Source of the DNA: Melitaea cinxia
Lineage: Eukaryota; Arthropoda; Insecta; Lepidoptera; Nymphalidae
Length of the DNA stretch: 64,000 nt
Direction: 5' to 3'
Assembly: GCF_905220565.1 (NCBI RefSeq)
Contig: NC_059414.1
Coordinates: 2,168,001 to 2,232,000 of the forward strand
Positions 47,901 to 55,161 of the stretch are shown in pieces; position 1 is the first letter of the stretch; each line of letters starts with the position of its first letter. The notes beneath the pieces were generated by a model. That model worked only from the letters and a program-made list of their open reading frames with translations, was not told where the DNA came from and searched no databases. The position numbers and the translations under genes are program-made.

Positions 47901-50039
47901 ACTACTATCCGTTTCTTTACATTTAATTTTAATTTGAAGTCTTACCGTTAGTGAAGTATAATTTTACTTCTATATACACTAAGAAAATAAAAATCCACAT
48001 CAAATGCGCTGGTATTGATTTTGAAACTTTATATTCCTGGTATATGCTAACGCTATTTACTTTGTAGTTTATCTGTAACGTTTCACGAATTAATATCGAT
48101 TAAGCGTGTGCCACGATTGTTTTCTAATGTTTACGCGAATTTTACTCATTTAATGAAACAACTTTTTTCGGATTTTATCGCGGTTTATTATTAACTTTTG
48201 ATTCCCGACGTTTCGGATACTTTACAGCAAAGAGTATAATAATATATAGGGAAACCTTTACAGCAACCATGGTCACGGGAAACTTTACAGCAACCATGGT
48301 CACGGGAGGACTGAGGTGTAAGACATCCCAACGTTACAAAGTTATTCGAAACTACCCGACATACATCAATATCTTATTTAGTCCTATCTACGCAGAATGT
48401 GCTAATTGAGTCTTTAATCTGTGGTGAATTATGCTTGGTTTTTGATTTAATTATATTAATAATGGGGTCCCAAGCAGGTGGTAATTGCCAGCCATCTTCT
48501 CTATTGAAATTTGGATCAGACATCCCAACGTTACAAAGTTATTCGAAACTACCCGACATACATCAATATCTTATTTAGTCCTATCTACGCAGAATGTGCT
48601 AATTGAGTCTTTAATCTGTGGTGAATTATGCTTGGTTTTTGATTTAATTATATTAATAATGGGGTCCCAAGCAGGTGGTAATTGCCAGCCATCTTCTCTA
48701 TTGAAATTTGGATGTTTTTTAATTTCAATAGCCTCACGGATCATCCTTGGTTGGAATCGGTGTTCTTTTGCGAGGATCTGTGGTTTATCGAATCTAATAT
48801 AATGGCTAGCTGAGTCTAGACTGTGTTCACAGATTGCGGACTTAGTATAGCGACGATGTTTTAAGTCAGCTATATGTTCCTTAACGCGAGTTTTGATCGA
48901 TCGTTTTGTTTGTCCTATATAAGAGAGACCACAGTCACAATCAAGCTTGTATACTCCTGCATCTTGTAAGGGTATATGACACTTGACAGGTGGTAAAAAT
49001 TGACATCGTTTTTGGCGGCTTGAAAAAAGTTTTCCCTCAACCATGGTCAGGGGAGGACTTTTTTCAAAAAGTCCTCCCGTGACCATGGTTGCTGTAAAGT
49101 ATCCGAAACGTCGGGAATCAAAAGTTAATAATAAACCGCGATAAAATCCGAAAAAAGTTGTTTCATTAAATGTGTGCCACGATTTTCGAACGAACAGAAT
49201 TGTTATTTAAATTCGAAAACATGACATGTAGTCTGTAATACATAAAACAGTTAGTTCACTTTTCTGTTTTCTAAAATATTTTTAACATACCCACCCTACC
49301 TCCATTCCCTCCCAGGAGCCACCTTTCTCACCACAGAACACAACACTGTTTGAAAGCCCTCCCCCCAAATTTTTTTATGCTTTCCTACAATAAGGGCATC
49401 AAATGCTTCCGTGGGAGATTTACCTTTTTAGATATATATGAATTCGAGGAGAAAACGTAAGCGCGTATTTACCTTTTGTAGTGTGACCAATAATTTTAAT
49501 ACCCTTTTAATGCGATAAAAAGCAAAAAATGATCCACTTCCAATAACAATTCCATTATGAATAGATATAGCTATAATTCCAATTGGAAAAACATCTCTAG
49601 AATATACATATTCATAACAGTTATACAATGTCACTATAGCTAAAACAAGAAATATTCGGTTATACATATTCTTAGGTATATAGAAACATATCTAAAATGA
49701 TAAAAAGTGCTTTTTTGGGTCGCATGCTTTACTCAAATCTTCTTAAACCATGACAAGTACATCACACTATTTATGCACTTATTTTTCCATGTTTTTGCCT
49801 CTTTCGAGTTTTCTAGAATATAATCGAGCTCTATTGTAGGAATGTAAAATAACAGATATCGCATTTCTCTTACCTATTAAAAATGACAATACACAATTAT
49901 AAATGACAACGCGTCGAGACAGTGTTCCCACGTATTTGCCGTCAATATTTTCGAGTTTTACCGGAGCCAAACCAAGTACACGTGAAATTCGCCACACAAA
50001 CGCCAAAGATGCTGGTAGCATGCATTTATTATATTCCAT
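36283..50039 (-). CDS. gustatory receptor (insect 7tm_7 family), eight exons
   Basis: Insect gustatory receptors are seven-pass ligand-gated channels in taste neurons. Exons in transcript order: 50039-49874, 49639-49473, 47103-46942, 46261-46109, 45301-45107, 43565-43462, 42888-42724, 36339-36283. Together they give about 388 codons, a normal length for the family. Family hallmarks: AFVWRISRVLGLAP at the N terminus, ELVESINKDSGLDMF before TM5, FIEPCHHI after TM6, ISPLGIYTLQRPLI, and the C-terminal TTYVVIILQN (the TY-x5-Q signature). Exons 1-2-3 and 4-5-6-7-8 join in phase. Exon 3 to exon 4 does not (phase 0 into phase 1), so a small exon was missed, a border is wrong, or the gene is damaged. 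Introns hold Penelope, LINE, SINE, Helitron and gypsy insertions. Ligand and subfamily cannot be told. Confidence 0.75.
36436..36652 (-). mobile_element. Helitron-like element split by gypsy
   Basis: On the minus strand the 3' end is CAACGTTTGCGGGGTTACCT and the body matches the copy at 13755-13966. The 5' end (TCTAATGTATA on the minus strand) lies beyond the retrotransposon at 42382-42392. The gypsy therefore landed inside a Helitron already in the receptor intron. Confidence 0.65.
36653..37029 (+). repeat. gypsy 5' LTR, 377 bp
   Basis: Runs from TGTTACGC to CACGTAACA, with inverted ends TGTTACG/CGTAACA. It contains a TATA box (TATAAATA, 36801-36808), an initiator-like TTCAGTTCAG about 30 bases later, and AATAAA at 36965-36970. 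An internal hairpin is formed by CGCCATCT and AGATGGCG. Confidence 0.88.
37032..37050 (+). promoter_or_regulatory. gypsy primer-binding site, tRNA-Leu type
   Basis: TGGTGTCAGAAGTGGGATT lies two bases after the LTR. It is complementary to the 3' end of an insect leucine tRNA including CCA, as recalled from the fly gene. Confidence 0.75.
37056..37589 (+). pseudogene. gypsy gag, N-terminal part with heptapeptide repeats
   Basis: An open frame with proline-rich text, a run of five 21-bp repeats (about 37226-37332) giving GLRPRLL-type heptads, and a glutamine-rich coiled coil (RAEIRSALQESQEQ). It ends at TAA 37587-37589, just where the capsid part continues in another frame. A second frame (37114-37437) is also open through the repeats as SGSGPAY-type units. 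This is probably one gag ORF broken by a frameshift. Confidence 0.65.
37607..38632 (+). pseudogene. gypsy gag, capsid and nucleocapsid
   Basis: 341 open codons. The first 60 residues form a coiled-coil-like segment. A Ty3-type capsid follows (VPPYDGTTPWNAYRQQF onward), and one zinc knuckle CYKCGERGHLQLNC sits near residue 247. The protease frame starts inside its 3' end in the -1 frame (38569-38632 overlap), as expected for a gag-pol frameshift. Confidence 0.85.
38569..39422 (+). pseudogene. gypsy protease region
   Basis: The aspartic protease active-site motif LDTGAS is at about 38634-38651. The frame is lost near 38800-38850 and protein similarity continues in a different frame (ILGLDF) to 39422, so at least one frameshift lies within the protease. 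No attempt is made here to join the parts. Confidence 0.8.
39349..40261 (+). pseudogene. gypsy reverse transcriptase
   Basis: RT motifs in order: VLVKKKDGSTRFCVDYRRLN, then MPFGLCNAPATF, then the catalytic YLDD. The frame is broken by a nonsense TGA at 39643-39645, a frameshift near 40135, and a stop at 40261. Confidence 0.88.
40262..40727 (+). pseudogene. gypsy RNase H region
   Basis: RNase H similarity includes CELLAVVKTLQRFNKYLIG and LRTDHAASKWLL, with AEHCSGKMHGNADALS at the end. It has a frame change between 40261 and 40350 and a stop at 40644-40646. Confidence 0.8.
40728..42062 (+). pseudogene. gypsy integrase
   Basis: An N-terminal part (40728-41090) is broken around the zinc-binding region. 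An intact catalytic core (41103-42062) follows, with the D, D, E triad in VDVAGPFP, SDQGRNFES and GMVERINQTL. The C-terminal domain has KWDGPYKVV. The stop codon is followed at once by the polypurine tract. A hairpin GATGCTCG-GGA-CGAGCATC (42039-42057) lies in the last codons. Confidence 0.88.
42061..42073 (+). other. gypsy polypurine tract
   Basis: AAGAGGGAAGTAG directly before the 3' LTR. This is the expected plus-strand primer site. Confidence 0.7.
42074..42381 (+). repeat. gypsy 3' LTR, about 308 bp, rearranged
   Basis: It starts TGTTACGAAC and ends CACGTAAC. Compared with the 5' LTR it lacks about 140 bases containing the TATA box and initiator. It also has an extra block of about 46 bases (starting TGAAACCACACAAAG) and a 19-base tandem copy of GACCTAGTGCT-type sequence. 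The remaining parts are nearly identical. Confidence 0.85.
42395..42600. repeat. dispersed repeat, CAAGCGTACGGC family, decayed
   Basis: AACAAGCGTACGG at the start and GTCTCAGTCAGACTGTTCC near the end match the family in the same order as at 4558-4820. It lies in the last intron of the receptor gene. Confidence 0.55.
42724..42888 (-). CDS. gustatory receptor exon 7 (third inner loop to TM7)
   Basis: The acceptor is ATTTTTTTTTCAAG and the donor GTATTT. 55 codons in phase 0 hold KTIEIELDLMSKQVILNEP and ISPLGIYTLQRPLITK, the conserved stretch before the last intron of this family. The last intron then runs 6.4 kb because of the gypsy insertion. Confidence 0.8.
43288..43432 (-). mobile_element. 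RTE-type LINE 3' fragment
   Basis: Closely related to the 3' end of 32738-33152 (GATCGTCGGTCCAACGGGCC, CCGGAGGACGTCCCATAC). It is inserted about 30 bases from receptor exon 6, in the intron. Confidence 0.75.
43462..43565 (-). CDS. gustatory receptor exon 6 (TM6)
   Basis: Too short for a standard ORF scan. The acceptor CTTCTGCTTTAAAG leads into two bases that complete a serine codon, then 34 codons to the donor GTAAAA. It encodes FIWTSYHLSTAIIFIEPCHH, the W....I..PC pattern at the end of TM6 in these receptors. Both phases match the neighbouring exons. Confidence 0.78.
43962..44880 (-). pseudogene. Penelope-like element, decayed copy
   Basis: Minus-strand fragments: KDNGFPFLDIKSSVYSDGSL and VFRKQAHTYKYLFVTSHYH match the C-terminal part of Penelope reverse transcriptase. 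Downstream ILAIERHLVPSLVREAIEIK corresponds to the end of the GIY-YIG endonuclease also seen at 48571-49086. The GCCATGGTCACGGG motif near 43971 matches the terminal repeat of that element. Many stops and frameshifts. It lies in receptor intron 5. Confidence 0.7.
44931..45005. repeat. CA microsatellite with CGCG interruption
   Basis: About 30 CA units with short GCGC and ATAC interruptions. The cysteine/valine-repeat frames on the minus strand are artefacts of it. Confidence 0.9.
45107..45301 (-). CDS. gustatory receptor exon 5 (TM5)
   Basis: The acceptor is TTTATTTCAG and the donor GTACGT. 64 full codons include KFYTSICELVESINKDSGLD and the TM5 segment SSMASVTTSSINFIHGTF. The start completes the glycine codon split after exon 4. 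Confidence 0.8.
46109..46261 (-). CDS. gustatory receptor exon 4 (TM4)
   Basis: The acceptor TTTTTTCAG is strong and the donor is GTAATA; the exon is phase 1 at both ends. It encodes ALFLFEAIRLLLLIME, then SIEAVNENLRQIIEDL, the intracellular loop with the family's LN..L-type pattern. Confidence 0.75.
46425..46515 (-). mobile_element. SINE, second family, 3' fragment
   Basis: ACACACACGGTCGCTTGTTC and GTTATAGATAACAGCCGAC match the body of the copy at 12068 in reverse. No tRNA-like head remains. Confidence 0.7.
46782..46895 (+). mobile_element. 5'-truncated LINE tail with 11-bp target duplication
   Basis: 114 bases of the family at 34655 and 58611, ending in a (GATGAT)n-type tail. It is flanked by AGTTAGACAAA at 46771-46781 and 46896-46906. 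It lies between receptor exons 3 and 4. Confidence 0.85.
46942..47103 (-). CDS. gustatory receptor exon 3 (TM3), borders uncertain
   Basis: With acceptor CTTGATAAG and donor GTAGGC the exon has 54 codons in phase 0, matching exon 2. Hydrophobic core: NVYAATLELPLFFLIV. Alternative acceptors lie at CCAAG further upstream and TTTCAG at about 47090. The phase-0 end does not join exon 4. Confidence 0.5.
48119..49171 (-). mobile_element. Penelope-like element with inverted ends and 13-bp target duplication
   Basis: Flanked by GTGTGCCACGATT at 48106-48118 and 49172-49184. Perfect inverted arms of 83 bases run 48148-48230 and 49089-49171. On the left a 29-base extension separates the arm from the target duplication. 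Inverted terminal repeats with a short one-sided extension are a known Penelope layout. The interior encodes only the endonuclease part. A 197-bp tandem duplication (48321-48517, 48518-48713) lies near the left end and looks identical. The insertion is in receptor intron 2. Confidence 0.85.
48571..49086 (-). CDS. Penelope-type GIY-YIG endonuclease ORF
   Basis: 171 open codons. GVY and YIG motifs are spaced correctly in GVYKLDCDCGLSYIGQT, followed by KTRVKEH (catalytic arginine region), then ICEHSLDSASHYIRF and REAIEIKKHPNFNREDGW. The reverse transcriptase that precedes this domain in full Penelope elements is absent, so the ORF begins in terminal-repeat sequence. It is probably not translated as a working protein, yet the frame is undamaged. 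Confidence 0.8.
   Translation of the reverse strand: MVTGGLFEKSPPLTMVEGKLFSSRQKRCQFLPPVKCHIPLQDAGVYKLDCDCGLSYIGQTKRSIKTRVKEHIADLKHRRYTKSAICEHSLDSASHYIRFDKPQILAKEHRFQPRMIREAIEIKKHPNFNREDGWQLPPAWDPIINIIKSKTKHNSPQIKDSISTFCVDRTK
49473..49639 (-). CDS. gustatory receptor exon 2 (TM1-TM2)
   Basis: The acceptor ATTTCTTGTTTTAG gives two bases that complete the split codon from exon 1. 55 codons follow, then the donor GTAAAT. It encodes IVTLYNCYEYVYSRDVF and a hydrophobic TM2 (IGIIAISIHNGIVIG), then RIKRVLKLLVTLQK. A longer open frame upstream of this acceptor is out of phase with exon 1. Confidence 0.72.
49874..50039 (-). CDS. gustatory receptor exon 1 (N terminus, start of TM1)
   Basis: The ATG at 50037-50039 has a good context (AAACATGG). 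55 codons plus one base lead to the donor GTAAGAG. Contains LAFVWRISRVLGLAPVKLE, typical of lepidopteran receptor N termini, and the start of TM1 (VVIYNCVLSFLI). Confidence 0.75.
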
Positions 50040-50763
50040 GTTTACATTCGTCTTCTTCTAACGATATAAGTCATATGAATATCAAAGGGGTAATTGACAG
50101 AAACCTCTGCTTGTTTTAACGGTATCATTAAAACAGTGCTTACTCTAAGGACACTCTTAAGTAAGACTGTAACAGGCGTTATTTATCCATCAAAGACTAG
50201 ACGTTCCGTTACGGTTCCAGACGCGAATAATTTCGATACATTTTATATTATCTGATATTAATTTTAACTCGTCTGTTTTTATGTATCTTTTTACAAATCT
50301 TACTAATACGTTTCTAAAAATGTTAACCAAAAAGTAACCTAGTTGAAACGAAGTAATATTCCCAAAAATATATTCGAACAAACGAAGTCTGTAAATTTGT
50401 AATATTAGTATAAATATAAAGAAGGTCAGATCATAATCCTATTTAATGACAATATTTATTTAACATTTTTCCTGACGTACACTTAATGACACGTTTTTAG
50501 TTTTATTATTCAAAATGAAACATTTTACCATTATATTTACTTATTCTGATGAAACGAAAAATAAATATTGAAAAACCGTTATGGATTTTACATTACTACA
50601 ATATTTATTACGAGCATGTAATCTATGAAAATAATAAATAACCATTATTTTTTTACCCGACTGTCGAAAAATATGTTTTAATTTAAATAAATAAATAAAC
50701 GATTCACACTCAACGGCCCCCAGTAGGATTTTCTACTGTGTCGGGTGTCCGGAAACACACACA

Positions 50764-51092
50764 ATCGCTTCAGCCTGTAATATCCCACTATTGGGCATAG
50801 GCCTCTTTCCCCATATAGGAGAGGCATCAGAGCGTAATCCACCACACTGCTGCTGGCGGATATATTCCCTACTATGAGTAACGATCGCTATCAGGTATAC
50901 ATGATAACAACCGGGACCGACGGCTTAACGTGCTCTCCGAGGCACAGTGGGGAACCACGCACAATACACAAGCACAAACGCCCAGACCATGACAACATCT
51001 ATATGGTCAATATAAATGTTTGCCATGTACGTGGATCGAACACGCGACCTCTAGTGCAATAGTCAGTGCTGTGACCGCTGCGCCAACGCGGC
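50764..51092 (-). mobile_element. tRNA-derived SINE, long family, full length with mixed body
   Basis: Tail (reverse of CTTCAGCCTGTAATATCCC) at 50767 and tRNA-like head with CGTGGATCGAACACGCGACC near 51030-51090. A short run before it (50707-50762) shares GTGTCGGGTGTCCGGAAAC with the SINE at 35555. This suggests nested or mosaic SINEs upstream of the receptor gene. Confidence 0.75.
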
Positions 51093-51931
51093 AATTTAAC
51101 CATATTATTATTGCCCAAAGAGTATACTTATCTTTGATTCCTTTTCTATCTTATATCTAAGGAGTTGATTGTCAATGTATTTCCTTTTACAAATGCGATA
51201 GGCGTAATTTTACAACTATTGTTTACATTCCAAGTAATTACCAAATGATTCGCTTGGCTTCTGCTTCCTTTTATTCAATTTATATCTTTAGAAAATTACA
51301 TTAATACATTGACTTGTATTTTTCATATTTATTTGTTTCGTCATCGATCAGTGGCAAAGTTAGTAAAATTCGAACGGAATTAATGCCAATCATATTTCTA
51401 AGCAGTGCTAATTTAATTTTGTTGTTACTTATGTCTTTTTTATTGAAATTAAATAGAACAAAAGACGACCGCCATATCCGGCATTCTATCGCCGCATTGG
51501 TCGCTCGCAACTCGCAAGTCAAAGATAGGCGGAAGTTTCACCTATCTCTTTATTTTGTGAATTTTCTAATATTTCTTCACATTTTATGATATTTTTTTAC
51601 CAAAATTGTATCACTTTATTACATGAACTGCACAAACGAATGTAACAGAAAATGTGAGTATGTATTGAGCGTATGAAAAAGATGAGAAAATAATCGTCAA
51701 ATACCGAACTCAAGATCTCACTCGTAACTACTCCTTATACGTAGGTATAGTGACACGCGCTCGCACTCACAGCCAATCTCAATGTTTATTTGGCCAGGGG
51801 TTGGAACTTTCGAAACTGTTCGGATACTGATGAAATATCCTATAATAGCCACCATAATAACATATAAGAAATTCAGCTTTTATACTTTGACGTAAGTTGT
51901 GATACAAAATTTTGCAAGTGTCTAGGGTGGG
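51093..51931. other. intergenic DNA, no gene recognised
   Basis: Two overlapping open frames (plus 51314-51589 and minus 51301-51522) exist, but neither has a recognisable domain or clear splice context. Confidence 0.4.
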
Positions 51932-52921
51932 TAGGGTTGCCAAATTTTTTTTAACAAAAAAAAACGTATAAAATGGTTTGGATAGGAAAAAATAAAGTAT
52001 TTGGAAGTAAAAAAAAAGTATTTTTCAAATTTTATGTTTTTATTGCTTTAAAAACGTATTTTTGTGTGCCTTTAGCACATGCTAACAATTTTTTGTTATG
52101 TTTAAATGTTTCAAACTTGTTTAAGAATCAATATTTAAATTTATATAAATAAAAATTCGTTTCTAATTAAATTTATTGACGTTATATTTCTCTCTTCTCG
52201 CTACTTTAAATTCATTTCTAAAAAAACCCTTTCAGTGAAAGCTTAAGTAGTGGGAACAGAGAGTAAGAATTTTTTTTTATATTTGGTAAGCTATCAGGTG
52301 CATTTTTAAGTATATATTGTCATTTTGCAACTGTACTTTTCACTGAAAATTCTTTATTATCATTTGTTTTTTTTTTTTTTTGGATCTCTTTAAGTCTTAT
52401 ACATTCGGAATATATATCCTGTATCTTAATATTTAATCCGTCTTGTAATTTAGTTTTTATAATTATCATTTCAAAATGTTCAAATTTAACCGCATTTTTT
52501 AAGGACACGTTAGGAAGTATTGAAAGCCAGTTATCTTCGCTAAGGTCAAACCATTTTTCCAACCATTGATTCCTTAACTACATATAAACAAAGCCAACGG
52601 TCAATTTTTCTACAATATCGTTGATAGTGAGTAGTGACATCTGTGACAAATATCAGATTGTCACCTGTCTTGTCACATTCAAAACACCACATCTGACATC
52701 TAACGTTTCGTTCAGTAATTTTAAATCCTTTCCATCATCTGTTTTACCTTATGTGTACCGTTAAATAGTTAAGTACCCATAATGAGTATTTTGTTTCACG
52801 CATCACAGTAAAGATTGAAAATAAAGTATTTTCACATACTTTATTTGTATGCAAAAGTATAAAGTATATTTACCAAAAATAAAGTAGAATACTTTATTAT
52901 AAAGTATGGTTGGCAACCCTA
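51932..52921. mobile_element. hAT element, about 990 bp, perfect 8-bp target duplication
   Basis: Inverted ends TAGGGTTGCCAA / TTGGCAACCCTA are flanked by AGGGTGGG at 51924-51931 and 52922-52929. A minus-strand frame at 52320-52562 (80 codons, EKWFDLSEDNWLSIL) may be a transposase remnant but carries no catalytic motif. The element is non-autonomous. Confidence 0.85.
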
Positions 52922-52929
52922 AGGGTGGG

Positions 52930-53499
52930 TGGCTAGAGGTTTCCACTATGCTGACAATGGGTGACGTCATTTATAATATTACTTCGAACAAAAAATTACG
53001 AAAGTTAGTTGGCATTTTGTACACCTTTGCTACCTGGTTGGTCAAATTTAAAATTGGCCATTGCTTCTAATTGTGTTGGGAGCATGCGCTAAAAAACTTT
53101 TAGCCTTTATAAAATGACGAAAGCCTAGCTCACGCGGGCTCTTGGGCTATAAATTATTGTTAAAAATTATTTTGTCTTTTTTATACAACGAGGTCAGAAC
53201 GACACGACGTACGATTTACCTTATAGTATGCAGTGGCGTGCATAAAGTTTTTAGACAAGGTAGGCAGTCAAAATAATATGAACAGCCACACTGCACTTAG
53301 GTACTTATCGCAATTTTTTTTTTTATTTTTTTTTTTATTTTAATGGAAACAAACAGTGTATAATATTTTTTATAGACGAGCACATATTTGGAAAATCATC
53401 ACCAGAACAGTTTCCAATGACTAAAAATACATAATAAGTACGTTGCGTAGATGCGCCTTAAAACCAAGCAAACTTACATGAGTCAATGAGATTAGAGAG
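52930..53499. other. intergenic DNA, nothing recognised
   Basis: Contains long poly-T tracts at about 53316-53340. No gene or known repeat is seen. Confidence 0.4.
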
Positions 53500-54730
53500 A
53501 GTGTGAAATTATTCAGGATATTCGAGGACACCCCCACAGCTGCGATTTCGTGTTCAGGTCCCCGAGCACCAGTACTTCCACGGGATGGAACCTTCGCACC
53601 ACTAACTCGACCTGGTCGAGGAACGTCTCGAACTCGGCGTCCGACTTGTCGATGAGAAGTAGACACTGACGACATCCATCTCCCCCAGCAGTGCCGCAAC
53701 GCAACCCGAGCCCTTCACAATACTCGTAAAGGGCGGGGCGCCCGCGGTGACCTGAGTCACGATGGCCACCACCCCATCGCGATCAACGATCCAATCGTCC
53801 CTCGGCGGGACCGAGTTAGGCTCGGTCACCACCGTCACCTGCACGGACCACTATACCAGGCTCTGTACGATGAGATCCTGAGCCCTGGCAGAGTGGTTCA
53901 AATTCATTTGCCTTGCCTCCTCCACTAGGCAGCGGATCCAAGCCGTTCTGACGCTGGTAAAGTTTTGGCGGATTTCGCCAACCTTCACTGAGTCCACGGC
54001 GCATCCCCCGGCATTGATGATCACGCCGGCTAGTTCCTGGGAAATGACCGAATCGTCCAATCCAGCAATCCTCAGGTTGGCCCACTTTTTCGGCCTAGTG
54101 ACCGCCACTCCCTCGCCGACGATCTCTTTCATGCGCCGGGCCAGTGCCTCCGCCTTTTCTTTACTGCCAGCGCCGGATAACTCAAGCCTGCGCGCGCCCG
54201 TCTGCGAGACCTTATAGCGTGTCTCAACACCCATTCTCGCTATAATGCCGTCGGCCTTTATGGTATCCAGTACCTCGGCATACGTCTCTGCACTGCCAGG
54301 CAGTAGAGTCAGTTGAACCGCCGCTGACCTGGGCAGTCGCAATTTCGGCGCCTTCGGCTTATTGGTAGGCTTCTTCCTATTTTGGGGCTGTCCGGTCTTC
54401 TTGCTCTTCCTCGCCACCAAGTTCCAGCCCTCCGACAGAGCGACCGGAGCAGGCGGTAGGGGGCTAGGTTCGCGAGGCGCAGTCGCTTGTGCAACCGCAC
54501 CCGTCTTCTTCTTATTTTTAATTCTCTTGGGACCTACTTTCGTGGCCGGCTGAGAAGTTGGTGCCTACCCTGGTCGCACCCGCACTTGGGGTAGGAGTCT
54601 ACCGGACGCCTCCAAGTGTTTAAATCGGGCGTCGAGCATTTTGCTCACCCCGTCCATGATTTTCGTGACAACCACTTCGTTCACGGCCTCCTGATTAGAG
54701 GTAGAAGAGCCTGGACAGCAGGGGCTCTGT
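53500..54730 (-). pseudogene. R1-clade LINE, ORF1 and start of ORF2
   Basis: On the minus strand, ORF1 (open 54420-53851, continuing upstream in broken frames to about 54730) has the R1/TRAS-type gag text GVAVTRPKKWANLRIAG and VKVGEIRQNFTSVRTAWIRC. ORF2 follows with an APE-type endonuclease: PPRDDWIVDRDGVVAIV, then, after a frameshift, VEVLVLGDLNTKSQLWG. The sequence stops there, so the reverse transcriptase and 3' end are missing. GC content is far above the surroundings. Confidence 0.8.
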
Positions 54731-55161
54731 TATGTTTTGGTCAGGAATAAATTCTATGGATCGTACGGAGTTAGTCTTCATCAAATACGGTACACTGACT
54801 GGTCACCGATACATAACGAAAATTCTACTTCCTTATGCACAACCCGCTCAATTTTTATGGACGACAACGCTCGCGCCCACCGGTCTGGCGATGTGGAAGC
54901 GTATATGCTAGAAGTCGGAATTCGTCGTTTGGACTGGCCAGCTAGAAGTCCAGACCTCAATCCCATAGAGCATATCTGGGACGTTCTGAAGCGATGAGTG
55001 AGATCAGTGCAGCCGGCTCCGCAGACCATCAGAGAGCTAAAGAATGTGATTACCGCGGAGTGGGAACGTATTCCCGAAGAAACCATAAAAGATATACTCG
55101 CTAGCATGCCCAGACGAATGCAAGCTGTGATTTCAGCAAGAGGGGGTCACACTCAATACTA
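54731..55161 (+). pseudogene. Tc1-like transposase, C-terminal fragment
   Basis: Contains the segment with the second catalytic Asp (FMDDNARAHRS) and the third catalytic residue in LDWPARSPDLNPIEHIWDVL, the DD34E pattern. The preceding part is in another frame (FWSGINSMDRTELV), and a stop codon follows DVLKR at 54995. It is 5' truncated and abuts the R1 LINE. Confidence 0.85.

Noticed and set aside
49640..49703. Longer version of receptor exon 2 starting at an upstream acceptor
   Set aside because: It is in phase 0 and cannot join exon 1 (phase 1); the acceptor at 49640 fits.
51301..51589. Overlapping plus and minus frames as a further receptor exon
   Set aside because: No receptor motif and no consistent splice phase.
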